From NCBI GenBank assembly GCA_964479625.1, contig CAYZMS010000004.1:1-64000 (forward strand): DNA of 64,000 nucleotides, in the 5' to 3' direction. Below the pieces are notes generated by a model. It saw only the letters and a program-made list of their open reading frames with translations. It made no database searches and was not told the DNA's origin. This stretch comes from CAYZMS01 sp964479625. GTDB taxonomy: Bacteria > Bacteroidota > Bacteroidia > Chitinophagales > Saprospiraceae. Shown here piece after piece: positions 42,644 to 50,890 of the stretch. Every line of letters begins with the position of its first letter. The first letter of the stretch is position 1. Position numbers and translations under genes: made by a program.

Positions 42644-44086
42644 TTACATTAGTACCTCCTCCAGCAGTGCGGGGTCGTCGTTCAGCGATTTGAATAAGCG
42701 CATTCGAAAACGGCCCTGTTTGTTGTAGAGGTTCTGCGCCATTTTATCGATGGCTATCATGGAAAGGACTGTCTGGATGTAGGCTTCGATCAGGTCATCC
42801 AAACCGATGCCCAGTTTATTGAAGTCCCGGCGGTCCATTAACAGCAGCCGATTGGTGTCACTATCCCAACCTCCGGAATCCAGTTTAATGGAAAGGTTGG
42901 TGCCCAGCATATCCCAGGAGTCCTGTCCATCTTTGAGTTCGTCCTCCAGTGGTGCTTGAGCCCGGCGGGCATATACGCAAAGTGGCCGTATCCCTTTGGG
43001 AGAACTACTAACCATCATGCGCAGGTCAGCTACATAGGTATTCCCCTTGGCTGACGGAATGGTCCCTACGTGGTAAAGGCGTCCTTGTTCGGTAGTTGAA
43101 CTCCACTTATAATTTCCGATAAGGCTTTGCACGATAAAGCGGTCATAGGGGAAGTCTAGGGCCATAAAGGCCTGTAGCTCTTTTTCACTGACAATGGTAA
43201 AGACTCCCTGCCCAGCATTGGAATAGGGGACTTTGACCACCGCATGCCCACCCAGGCTTTGCACCCATAGGGGAATTTCATTTTTTGAAACATCCCGAAT
43301 GGTTCGGGGTATATTGATACCCAGGCCAGAGGCATGAAGGTCGGCATTGAAAAAATCGTAGGCTTTAGCAGCCATCATCTTGTTTCGACCTCCTGCAAGA
43401 CAGGCTACAGTTGGGTTGAGGATACGGGTTTTGGTATGTAGAGGAATGCGGTTCCAGGGGCGCTGGGTAACATACCGAAATGCTGCCCGTATGGCGTGCC
43501 ATGCTCCATTGGCATCCCGCACTTCCATAATGCCCTCCCGAAAGCGAACAGGCGGTTGGGGATCGTCCTCGTAAAAAGGGACCAGGAACACGGCTTCCCG
43601 GAAGTGATCAGCGATCACAGCTGCATACCCGGTAGTCTCCATGGGATTTTTATCATAAATCACCGCCAGGCTGCCCTCCGGAAGCCTTCCCCTTTTTTTT
43701 AGGATGGGATCAAAAGTACGCTGGATCAGTTTTTTATAACTACCCTGCTCCTCGCTATCGTCTACCAGGGGCATGGATTTTTGCCCGGAAGGACAGGAGT
43801 TATTTTCGATGATCACCATCTGTCGCTTGCCTCCCGCAGAGGTTACATTGAGGAGGTCTGCACCCGCCCATAGGAAATGCCTGCATGGATAGTTGAGTAA
43901 TTGCCTTAAAGTATCTGCGTTAACCTTGGGATGTAGGTGTACGTAACGGTTGATGATCCGGTCTTGCTCCAGGTTCAAAAAGAAATGAACCATTGGGTGA
44001 ATGGTGGCGTTCAGGGCTTTGGGGTACCAATGTCGATGGCCCTCGAATTCGCCTGGATTCACCAGTTGAGTTTGGTGTTTGGGCAT
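42644..44086 (-). CDS. ATP-grasp-like ligase of unknown substrate
   Basis: The 480-residue protein (from ATG 44086) has features of an ATP-grasp ligase of the glutathionylspermidine-synthase-like kind: MVIIENNSCPSGQKSMP, LNPTVACLAGGRNKMMAAKA, the nucleotide-binding-like GHAVVKVPYSNAGQGVF, and YVADLRMMVSSSPKGIRP with CVYARRA. I infer an ATP-dependent amide-bond or carboxylate-amine ligase; no substrate can be named. An in-frame GTG at 44134 lies inside AGGAGGTG and is an unlikely start. It lies 61 bp downstream of the SET-domain gene on the same strand, so the two probably form an operon. Confidence 0.6.
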   Translation of the reverse strand: MPKHQTQLVNPGEFEGHRHWYPKALNATIHPMVHFFLNLEQDRIINRYVHLHPKVNADTLRQLLNYPCRHFLWAGADLLNVTSAGGKRQMVIIENNSCPSGQKSMPLVDDSEEQGSYKKLIQRTFDPILKKRGRLPEGSLAVIYDKNPMETTGYAAVIADHFREAVFLVPFYEDDPQPPVRFREGIMEVRDANGAWHAIRAAFRYVTQRPWNRIPLHTKTRILNPTVACLAGGRNKMMAAKAYDFFNADLHASGLGINIPRTIRDVSKNEIPLWVQSLGGHAVVKVPYSNAGQGVFTIVSEKELQAFMALDFPYDRFIVQSLIGNYKWSSTTEQGRLYHVGTIPSAKGNTYVADLRMMVSSSPKGIRPLCVYARRAQAPLEDELKDGQDSWDMLGTNLSIKLDSGGWDSDTNRLLLMDRRDFNKLGIGLDDLIEAYIQTVLSMIAIDKMAQNLYNKQGRFRMRLFKSLNDDPALLEEVLM

Positions 44087-44147
44087 GTGTTTCGCTTTTT
44101 CCGTCTTGGAAGGCAAAATAACAAAAATTGTCACCTCCTGAAGCGCA

Positions 44148-44768
44148 CTAGGCGACTCTTCGAATGGACTGCAAGATAGTCAGAGGATTAAATGTTAAAT
44201 GCTTGACGGAAAGGTATTTTTCGGGAGACTGGAAGTAGTTGGTAAGTAATTCCGTTGTCGAAGGTTCCAGGAAAACAGCCAGGGGCTGATCGACGGTTTC
44301 GAAATGCTCCAGAGCGCTCTTGATCTGAGCATCCCAGATTTCAAAGTACTGGTCTACATCCTCTTTTTGAACCAAAGCTCGGCAATTAGCCTTTTCGCAC
44401 TGCACGCACATAGGGTGTTCCAGATTAAATAAGCCGTATTCATCGGTAATTTCTTCTCCTTCCTGTATGTCGCAGATGGCGATTTCAAAACCGTATCCCG
44501 TGCTAATGGTATTTGGATGACAACAGTGATTGACATATTTGGCAAGATCCCAGCTAAAAATGCGGTGCCCCCGTTCATCGATAAAACTGTACTTATCAAT
44601 ATGCGGTTTAAGGTGGGGGTCATATAGCTCATATGCCCAGGGAGAAATATCAATTTCTAGATCGTCTTTTACATAAACGATCGTGCCTTTTGGAATAAAT
44701 TGGGAAGCAAAAACGCCGTATCCCAATTCTTCATTAATAAATTGTACCCTGGTAGAGGGATGGATCAT
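44148..44768 (-). CDS. SET-domain protein (putative lysine methyltransferase)
   Basis: A 206-residue protein with a complete SET fold: GYGVFASQFIPKGTIV (16-31), the catalytic/AdoMet motif YVNHCCHPN (78-86), EGEEITDEYG (103-112) and a post-SET-like cysteine cluster C121-x2-C124-x4-C129. SET enzymes transfer a methyl group from AdoMet to lysine side chains, so this one may modify a bacterial protein. The ORF can be extended to 44882, but ATG 44768 fits the domain boundary and leaves a 78-bp promoter region shared with the divergent response regulator. The C-terminal 70 residues are family-specific. Confidence 0.8.
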   Translation of the reverse strand: MIHPSTRVQFINEELGYGVFASQFIPKGTIVYVKDDLEIDISPWAYELYDPHLKPHIDKYSFIDERGHRIFSWDLAKYVNHCCHPNTISTGYGFEIAICDIQEGEEITDEYGLFNLEHPMCVQCEKANCRALVQKEDVDQYFEIWDAQIKSALEHFETVDQPLAVFLEPSTTELLTNYFQSPEKYLSVKHLTFNPLTILQSIRRVA

Positions 44769-44846
44769 TAGTTGAAATTTTTTTCGGCAAATAACCCGTA
44801 AAATCTGAATGATTTCTGATTTTTCTTTGACTACTGAAAAGAGCAG

Positions 44847-45527
44847 ATGAAAATATTGATCATTGATGCAAATGAAGAGCAAGCCAGATCATTTGCCCAG
44901 ATTCTGAAACGGGAGGATCACGTTTGTGAATTGGGGTTGACCTATCACGAGGGGTATCGTAAGATCATTAGTTTCGATTATGACTGCGTTTTGCTCGAGT
45001 TAACTATTCCGGGGGGGGTAGCCGAAGACCTCATCACCCTGCTCCGGGAAAGTGAAGAAAAAGACACTGGCCTGATCGTTTATGGCCCAAACCTGGAGGT
45101 AGAAAGGCGTATCGCTGTTTTGAATGCAGGAGCGGATGATGTTCTGCCCTTACCTTTACATTCAGAGGAACTCAAGGCACGGATTCGGGCAGTTACCAGG
45201 CGGAAGGATAAATTGTTTCAACCCAATCTCGAACTGGGTGATCTTTTGATCCGACAGGCAGAAAAAGAAGTTTGGTTTGAAGGCAATCCACTACAGTTAA
45301 CCCGCAAGGAATTCAATATATTACTGCTGTTAGCCAGAAACAAAAACCGAGTGATTACCAAAGAAAGCCTGGCCGAGCAATTGTGGGGGGATTATATGGA
45401 GGAAGCCCCCTCTTTCGATTTTTTATATGCCCATTTAAAAAATCTCCGCAAGAAAATGGAACAGGCAGGATGTGGCAACTATCTAAAAACACTTTACGGT
45501 GTAGGGTATAAGCTAGCTGTTGATTGA
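44847..45527 (+). CDS. OmpR-type response regulator with degenerate receiver domain
   Basis: The 226-residue protein has an N-terminal receiver-like domain (1-118) and an OmpR/PhoB winged helix (about 125-226; LQLTRKEFNILLLLARNKNR, SFDFLYAHLKNLRKKM, LYGVGYKL). The phospho-acceptor Asp is replaced by Glu (E51, VLLELTIPG), the switch Thr by Gly (about G80), the conserved Lys by Leu (L102, VLPLPL), and only one acidic residue remains in the N-terminal pair. Phosphorylation as in classical regulators is therefore unlikely; Glu may mimic the active state. No histidine kinase is adjacent. It is divergent from the SET/ATP-grasp pair and may regulate it. Confidence 0.85.
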   Translation: MKILIIDANEEQARSFAQILKREDHVCELGLTYHEGYRKIISFDYDCVLLELTIPGGVAEDLITLLRESEEKDTGLIVYGPNLEVERRIAVLNAGADDVLPLPLHSEELKARIRAVTRRKDKLFQPNLELGDLLIRQAEKEVWFEGNPLQLTRKEFNILLLLARNKNRVITKESLAEQLWGDYMEEAPSFDFLYAHLKNLRKKMEQAGCGNYLKTLYGVGYKLAVD

Positions 45528-45691
45528 TTTTTCGATCTTTTAATTTGAAATTATGTTTATTTAGGCAATTTTATGTCGATAAACTTTGTTATGCAGAATC
45601 AAAAAATTCAGATTCTATTCAGAAAGACACCTTTTTTTTGCTCCATCATTTGGGTAGCATTTAAACGCTAAACAAGAAATCATCAAACGTT

Positions 45692-46318
45692 ATGAGCAAC
45701 CAACAGGGGATCGTAAGGTACTCTAATAGTGCACTGGAAGAGTTCAAAGCCATCATTGAAAAAAAGTTGACAAAAGCCCAGAGGGATCTAAAGGAGTTGC
45801 AGGAACAAATACTCGAGATCACCGAAAATACCAGTGACGAATTCGGAGGGGACTGGATGGACGACAGTTCTACCCATAACGACCTGGAATTCCTCAATTC
45901 TATGGCTATCCGCCAGCGGAAATACATCCAGGAATTAAGTAATGCTCTTGTCCGAATCCAAAACAAGACCTATGGGGTTTGTGTGGTTACCGGTACCCTG
46001 ATCGATAAACGAAGATTGCTGGCTGTACCTACTACCACAAAAAGCCTGGAAGCCAAGCAGGGCGCATCCAAGCCAGCAACCACTAAAGAGGAGGAACCAG
46101 AGGAAGAAGAACCAAAGGCTAAAAAGAAAGCTCCAGCAGAGCGTACTGTTCTCACTCGTATCGTACGGAAATCAACGGCTACAACCCCTACTTCAAAAGC
46201 GGTAATTGATGAAGATGATTATTTTGAGGAAGAGAATATGGATTATAAAAGCGTCCCCAGTTTCGATGACCTGATCGAAGAAGAAGGTGGAGTTGATTTC
46301 TCAGGGGAAGAAGAATAA
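45692..46318 (+). CDS. TraR/DksA-like protein with acidic C-terminal extension
   Basis: This 208-residue protein has a DksA-like coiled coil (about 12-95; FKAIIEKKLTKAQRDLKEL, DDSSTHNDLEFLNSMAIRQR) and the remains of the zinc-finger region (YGVCVVTGTLIDKRRLLAVP), in which only one of the four Cys ligands is left. A low-complexity tail follows (about 125-208), rich in E/K/A and then D/E. DksA-type proteins bind in the RNA-polymerase secondary channel; Bacteroidota members commonly lack the full C4 site. Alone in its transcript, start ATG 45692. Confidence 0.75.
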   Translation: MSNQQGIVRYSNSALEEFKAIIEKKLTKAQRDLKELQEQILEITENTSDEFGGDWMDDSSTHNDLEFLNSMAIRQRKYIQELSNALVRIQNKTYGVCVVTGTLIDKRRLLAVPTTTKSLEAKQGASKPATTKEEEPEEEEPKAKKKAPAERTVLTRIVRKSTATTPTSKAVIDEDDYFEEENMDYKSVPSFDDLIEEEGGVDFSGEEE

Positions 46319-46381
46319 TGCTTAAATTACGACGGAGACCGTCCAAAGCGGTCCCGATTGTTTAATTTAATGCTTTGCCTT

Positions 46382-46948
46382 ATGCCTCCTTTAGAAAAAC
46401 AACGAGTAATTCAGGAAGTCGGTGACGCCTTCCGTCAGCAAGCTGTTCAGGTAGAACGGCTTTTCCAGCAAAATACTCCGGAAGCCCTTGAAAAACCCGC
46501 TTCCGACGGGGGCTGGTCGGCTCTGGCCTGTATCGAGCACCTCAATCGATTCTGCCGGCACTATGTAGAAGAGGTTGAAAAAAAATTAGATAAGGTTTCA
46601 AAAGAAAAGGGCATTACTATTCATTATTCACCCGGTTTGCTCGGTAACCAGCTCACCAACAGTATGGCTCCAAAGGAGGGTGTTATCGGTTCAAAAATGA
46701 AGACACTGGGCCGTTTTGACGCTCGAAAAGACCAACTTCAGGGCTCAGTTGTTCTAGATCAATTTCAGGAATACCAATACCGCCTTGGGCGATTACTCGA
46801 AAAGAGTAAGGATTATAATTGGGACAAAGTAAGGGTGAAGTCAGCCGTAGGCCCTTTGATCCAATTGAAGTTAGGTGATGTCTTTCGGGCAACGGCAGCC
46901 CACAACGCCAGGCATATTCTTCAGGCAGAACGGGCCGTAAATTCCTAA
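46382..46948 (+). CDS. DinB-family protein
   Basis: The 188-residue protein (from ATG 46382; in-frame ATG 46370 and TTG 46358 are alternatives) is a DinB/YfiT-like four-helix bundle. WSALACIEHLNRFCRHY (about 40-56) and AAHNARHILQAERAV near the C-terminus supply the His residues that form the family's metal site. Members include metal-dependent thiol transferases, but most are uncharacterised. It ends in a terminator shared with the convergent methyltransferase gene. Confidence 0.75.
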   Translation: MPPLEKQRVIQEVGDAFRQQAVQVERLFQQNTPEALEKPASDGGWSALACIEHLNRFCRHYVEEVEKKLDKVSKEKGITIHYSPGLLGNQLTNSMAPKEGVIGSKMKTLGRFDARKDQLQGSVVLDQFQEYQYRLGRLLEKSKDYNWDKVRVKSAVGPLIQLKLGDVFRATAAHNARHILQAERAVNS

Positions 46949-47051
46949 AACGAAGAGCAGCCATTGCGCTTTGACCAGAATAGTTTTTAGGGCGAACGAT
47001 CTAATAGATAATTAAACCTGGAATACCAAAATGCTAAAAGGCGAACGCGCC

Positions 47052-47073
47052 AAAACCCCACTTTAGGGTTTTT
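47052..47073. terminator. Short terminator between the DinB and methyltransferase genes
   Basis: AAAACCC (47052-47058) pairs with GGGTTTT (47066-47072) around CACTTTA, followed by T. The hairpin overlaps the last codons of the minus-strand methyltransferase gene (stop 47065-47063). Confidence 0.5.
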
Positions 47074-47704
47074 GTCCAAGAAACTGCGTTACCCAGGCCG
47101 GACCATCGTGAAATGGACCTTCTTTCAGGTCGCGCTCCACAGCCTCTAGGTGAACGATGGTTAATTCTGGGAACAAGGGGGCTAGTTCTTCGGGGTTGAC
47201 CAACCAATCCAGGCGAGGCGGACCACCAGTGGTAAGGCCAATTTGATTTTTGTGAAACAGTTCAATTAGGAGTTGCCCGCCGGGCTGCAGCAATTGAGCA
47301 TAGCGCTGGTAGGTGGGGGCGATCTCCTCCGGAGACAGGTGTAGGTAGATCAAGCCGATCAGGTCATAGCGTTCTTCCGTTTGAAACTGCCGTACATCTC
47401 CAAGTCGATAATCAATAGTAACCTCGCGGGTTTTGGCCAGGGCGAGAGCTTTTTCCCTTCCGGCAGTACTAAAATCTAGAGCAGTTACCTGCCAGCCCAA
47501 TTCTGCAGCATAGACGGCATTTCTGCCTTCCCCTTCACCTGGGAGTAATAGTTTCCCTGCTGGCAGCCTACTTATCCTTTGCTGAAAAAAAGCATTTGGG
47601 CTGGTACCGTAGGCATAGGTCGCCTGATTGAACCGTTCGTCCCAAAAGGGATTTGATTTAAACTGAGGGGGCTGATCATCGCCCCTTTTGGTTGGTATGG
47701 CCAT
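47063..47704 (-). CDS. Class I SAM-dependent methyltransferase
   Basis: A 213-residue methyltransferase of the TehB/thiopurine-methyltransferase type: FWDERFNQATYAYGTSPNAF (about 20-39), motif I KLLLPGEGEGRNAVYAAELG, acidic motif VTALDFS, motif DYRLGDVRQF, and LLQPGGQLLIELFHKNQIG. The N-terminal signature W-ERY----Y-YG--PN is typical. The substrate is unknown; related enzymes methylate small thiol, selenium or tellurite compounds. Encoded alone. Confidence 0.85.
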   Translation of the reverse strand: MAIPTKRGDDQPPQFKSNPFWDERFNQATYAYGTSPNAFFQQRISRLPAGKLLLPGEGEGRNAVYAAELGWQVTALDFSTAGREKALALAKTREVTIDYRLGDVRQFQTEERYDLIGLIYLHLSPEEIAPTYQRYAQLLQPGGQLLIELFHKNQIGLTTGGPPRLDWLVNPEELAPLFPELTIVHLEAVERDLKEGPFHDGPAWVTQFLGQKP

Positions 47705-48219
47705 CTTTAATTGGAGATGATTATAGAAATACTGGTTTCATGGATACCTAAAGGAACAACTGGGGTTCGATTATGGTTTTCTGATGGTTGCCCCTGAATG
47801 AATACCGTTAATAGCTTATCGGGCCTTGCGGAATCCGGAAAAGAAGAAAGGTGAAAAAGTGGGGAAATACGGCTTGGAGGCCCCTGAGCAATGGAGTGAA
47901 GCCGTTTTATAAAAACGGCCAACGCCAAGCTTAATTAATCCTAAAAAAAAGGTCCGAAACGACTGGATTCTTACCATAACTGGATGTAGCTTTACCCGTC
48001 AAGTTAGCGGCTTGTAATTTATTTCGAGTTTCAATAAAGCCTTTTCGCCCAAGCAGTGGTGGAAATGCTTTATTCTTTTTAGGGCCTGAAAATTGTTTTC
48101 TGTAGAAGTTAATTCAGCAAATTAGCTGAGAAAAGATGGTATTCTTCGAAAGGAGGGAAACCATCTTTTTCCTTTTAAACACCAATTTTTAAAAGCAGTC
48201 AACTAGAATTCGACTCGGT
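47705..48219. other. Gap upstream of the EamA transporter gene
   Basis: No intact gene. A minus-strand open stretch without a start codon (about 47935-48110) ends LTGKATSSYGKNPVVSDLFF plus RIN and has protein-like composition; it may be a remnant but I do not recognise it. GCCGTTTT (47901-47908) and AAAACGGC (47912-47919) form a tight hairpin. A terminator-like hairpin lies at 48132-48168. Confidence 0.35.
48132..48170 (+). terminator. Terminator-like hairpin upstream of the EamA gene
   Basis: AAAGATGGT (48132-48140) pairs with ACCATCTTT (48160-48168) around a 19-nt loop, followed by TTCCTTTT. It lies 50 bp before the EamA start with no annotated gene before it, so it may end an unrecognised short transcript or act as an attenuator. 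Confidence 0.45.
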
Positions 48220-49182
48220 ATGCAACGATTTATGCAAGAGCAAGTGCTGATTTTTCTGTCTTTTGGAGCTGTTTATATTATATGGGGTTCTACCTACCTG
48301 GCTAACTGGTATGTCATTCAGGATATGCCGCCTTTTTTAATGGCCGGTGGCCGTTTTGTAATTGCAGGTGTACTCATGTTGTTGTGGGCAAGGTTGAGAG
48401 GAAAACACCAGACCAGGCCCATCCACTGGCGTAATGCCTGGCTGACGGGCACCCTGTTTCTTGGCCTGGGAACCGGCTTGGTGGTGTGGGCGGAACAGTA
48501 TATCGAAAGTAGCATGGCCGCGCTTTTGGTAGCCTTTGAACCTCTTTTGGTCGTTTTGCTGCTTTGGGGGCTAAAAGGCAAACGCCCTCTGGGAAAAAGT
48601 TTGATCGGCATTGCCCTCGGAGTATTGGGAATGTTGCTTTTAACCGGCCAGCCTCAATTGCACTACGGATGGGGGACGGTATGGGGGGTAATCGCCTTAT
48701 TGGTGAGCATGTTTTCCTGGGCTGCCATGACCATTTACCTGCCGCAGGTAGCCCTTCCAGCCTCTAAGATCCAGGCGGCGGGGATGCAAATGCTTTTGGG
48801 GGGTGGCACCCTACTTCTGGCAAGCCTGTTTGCGGAGCAGCCCTGGTCATTCGACCCGGCACAGGTTGGTCCAAGGGCCTGGTGGTCATTCGGCTATCTG
48901 GTGGTCTTTGGGTCGATCATTACTTTTTCGGCTTTTAATTATTTGCTGAGCAAAGTATCGCCGGAGCAGGTTTCCACGACCAATTATATCAACCCGGTCA
49001 TTGCCCTATTGCTGGGGTGGGGGTTGAATGGAGAAACCATCACTGCTCTTTCGCTCTGGGCAGCCTTGTTATTATTAGTGGGGGTGTTTTTCATAACCGC
49101 AAAAATAAAACTGCCCTTGCGTTTCGGCTTGGGCCGTATCGCAGTCGCTTCGACGCTTAAGTCAACCTATCGGCGTAGATAA
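48220..49182 (+). CDS. EamA/DMT family transporter
   Basis: A 320-residue drug/metabolite transporter with ten predicted membrane helices in two EamA repeats (about 10-145 and 155-295). Family features are AVYIIWGSTYLANW in helix 1, LGTGLVVWAEQYIESSMAAL near helix 4, LGVLGMLLL, and YLVVFGSIITFSAFNYLL with INPVIALLLGWGLNGE in the second repeat. These match the YedA-like branch, which exports metabolites; the substrate is unknown. The C-terminus is a short basic tail. Confidence 0.88.
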   Translation: MQRFMQEQVLIFLSFGAVYIIWGSTYLANWYVIQDMPPFLMAGGRFVIAGVLMLLWARLRGKHQTRPIHWRNAWLTGTLFLGLGTGLVVWAEQYIESSMAALLVAFEPLLVVLLLWGLKGKRPLGKSLIGIALGVLGMLLLTGQPQLHYGWGTVWGVIALLVSMFSWAAMTIYLPQVALPASKIQAAGMQMLLGGGTLLLASLFAEQPWSFDPAQVGPRAWWSFGYLVVFGSIITFSAFNYLLSKVSPEQVSTTNYINPVIALLLGWGLNGETITALSLWAALLLLVGVFFITAKIKLPLRFGLGRIAVASTLKSTYRRR

Positions 49183-49195
49183 GCAGTTGGGGTTG

Positions 49196-49221
49196 TCCGC
49201 AGGATTTGTAGATCCTGCGGA
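49196..49221. terminator. Perfect 10-bp hairpin between convergent genes
   Basis: TCCGCAGGAT (49196-49205) pairs with ATCCTGCGGA (49212-49221) around TTGTAG. It lies between the stops of the EamA and DedA genes and probably stalls transcription from both sides, though it lacks a long T tract. Confidence 0.5.
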
Positions 49222-49223
49222 AA

Positions 49224-49766
49224 TCAGTTGCTTTGCCGCTTTTTTCGCCATAAAAGAACACCGACTATAAGGATGGCACCCAGCACCCAGGGTGCCCTGC
49301 TGGCAATAGTAGGTAGATGAGCCAAAAGCAGTTCCGAAAAGAAAAGACCCAGGTAAATGTAAAGACTTAGCCAAATTAAGGTCATTATTGCACTGATGAG
49401 CATAAAACGAAGGGTCGGCAGGCTGCTCAGTCCAAAAAGAATAGGCAATACAATTCGAAAACCCCATAAAAAGCGATACCCCAAAAGCAGCCAGAGGCGG
49501 CTTTTCTCCATGAGCACTTCTCCTTGTTCAAAACGATGTTGGAGCTTGGGAAAACGCTGCAGGTAAAGCCTGCCCTGCCTGCGGGCAGCTAGAAAAAAAC
49601 TCCAGTCCGCAGTAAGGGTTCCCAGGTAAAAACCCAGGGCAACCCCGGGAAGATGAAGGTATCCTAAACGCACCGATTGCAGAAAAGCCAGTAAAAGGAT
49701 CTCTCCCTCCAAAATGGCTCCCAAAAAGGCTCCGAAATAACCCAGTGATTCTAACCAATCAGGCAT
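49224..49766 (-). CDS. DedA/VTT-domain membrane protein
   Basis: The 180-residue protein starts at ATG 49766 (MPDWLESLGYFGAFLGAI); the ORF could begin at TTG 49832, but the added residues do not resemble the family. It has the DedA/VTT layout: EGEILLLAFLQSV with the conserved Glu, GFYLGTLTADWSFFLAARRQ, then GYRFLWGFRIVLPILFGLSS with the reentrant-loop Arg, and C-terminal helices. DedA proteins are thought to flip lipid carriers such as undecaprenyl phosphate or phosphatidylethanolamine. A short Arg/Lys tail (RKKRQSN) ends the protein. Confidence 0.82.
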   Translation of the reverse strand: MPDWLESLGYFGAFLGAILEGEILLLAFLQSVRLGYLHLPGVALGFYLGTLTADWSFFLAARRQGRLYLQRFPKLQHRFEQGEVLMEKSRLWLLLGYRFLWGFRIVLPILFGLSSLPTLRFMLISAIMTLIWLSLYIYLGLFFSELLLAHLPTIASRAPWVLGAILIVGVLLWRKKRQSN

Positions 49767-50009
49767 GAGGTGAAAATAGGTAAAAAGCAGATGGAAAGGG
49801 CTGATTTCTTTTTCGAACGTTCCTTGAACCAACTTCCTTTGATCTTTGAACGTCCTTTATGCTCCGCCTGATTCTTTCAGTTGGGATGTTTTTAACCGAA
49901 CCGATTATAAGGTATTGGCTGCAAATGAGGAAAATAAGCTTATGCCAGTTCATTCTTTTCAATGGATAAACTACTACCTTTGGGAAAATTGCCAATTCTC
50001 CCGCTTTCC

Positions 50010-50040
50010 TTGATTTAAAGTCATAAAAAATGTATTTTTG
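50010..50040 (+). promoter_or_regulatory. Promoter of bamD
   Basis: TTG (50010-50012), a 20-bp spacer and TATTTTTG (50033-50040), an exact -7 match. It overlaps the upstream part of the longest ORF, which supports ATG 50048 as the bamD start and implies a leader of only a few bases. Confidence 0.55.
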
Positions 50041-50047
50041 CAGGTCT

Positions 50048-50890
50048 ATGAAAAAGAGCCTATTAGGATTTTCAGTGTTATTAATATTCCTGCTTTCCGC
50101 TTGTAAAAGCGATTTTGAGCGGGTCAGGACAAGTGGGGACCCGGAAGCCATCTACAAGAAAGCTTTGGAATACTACGAAGAGGAAAATTATTCCAAAGCG
50201 CAGGCTATGCTGGAGTTGGTGATCAGCAGTTACCGTGGCCAGGAGGAGGCAGAGGATATTTACTTTAAATACGCCTACACTTATTATCACCTACGCAGTT
50301 ATATTCTTGCTTCCTACTACTTCAATAATTTTGCACAGACCTACACCAGTAGCCCCAAGCGGGAGGAAGCCGAGTTTATGTCCGCTTATTCGAATTACCA
50401 GTTATCTCCAACTTCCAGGTTAGACCAAACGTACACCCAACAGGCGATCCAGGAATTTCAGTTGTTTGCAAATACATACCCCAATAGCGAACGGGTGGCA
50501 GAGTGCAATCGACTTATTTCCGAAATGCGAGCTAAATTAGAAGATAAGGCCTACCACCAGGGGAAATTGTATTACGACCTGCGACAATACCAGGCCGCCA
50601 TGTATTCTTATGAGACTTTACTGCGGGAATTTCCCGAAACCAGGGAGGCTGATAAAATACGGTTCCACATACTGGATGCCGCCTTTTTATTAGCGGAAAA
50701 CTCTATCCTGAATAAAAGGGCGGAACGGTATGAAGAAGCGCTGGAATTATCCGAAGAGTACTTACTTCGGTTTGAAGATGGTGCCTACAGGAAGGAAACC
50801 GAACAAATTAAAGAATCTTCAATTAAAGAATTAAAAAAACTTTTAGGTAATGAGCGATATCAAAACGAAAGTGCAGGGATTGGATCCTAA
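50048..50890 (+). CDS. bamD: Outer membrane assembly lipoprotein BamD
   Basis: A 280-residue lipoprotein: signal peptide with lipobox IFLLSACKSD, then TPR-type helical repeats (about 30-260), including YKKALEYYEEENYSKAQAML, YYHLRSYILASYYFNNFA and GKLYYDLRQYQAAMYSYETL. These match BamD (YfiO/ComL), the essential partner of BamA in outer-membrane beta-barrel insertion. ATG 50048 is preferred over 50030, because the promoter's -7 box covers the latter. The rpoZ ORF begins inside its last 41 bp, a bamD-rpoZ overlap common in this phylum. Confidence 0.92.
   Translation: MKKSLLGFSVLLIFLLSACKSDFERVRTSGDPEAIYKKALEYYEEENYSKAQAMLELVISSYRGQEEAEDIYFKYAYTYYHLRSYILASYYFNNFAQTYTSSPKREEAEFMSAYSNYQLSPTSRLDQTYTQQAIQEFQLFANTYPNSERVAECNRLISEMRAKLEDKAYHQGKLYYDLRQYQAAMYSYETLLREFPETREADKIRFHILDAAFLLAENSILNKRAERYEEALELSEEYLLRFEDGAYRKETEQIKESSIKELKKLLGNERYQNESAGIGS

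Noticed and set aside
49846..50013. TTG-started 55-codon plus-strand ORF before bamD
   Set aside because: Composition is plausible, but the minus strand is equally open, there is no promoter or ribosome site, and its end overlaps the -33 box of bamD. I do not think it is a gene, though a relic cannot be excluded.
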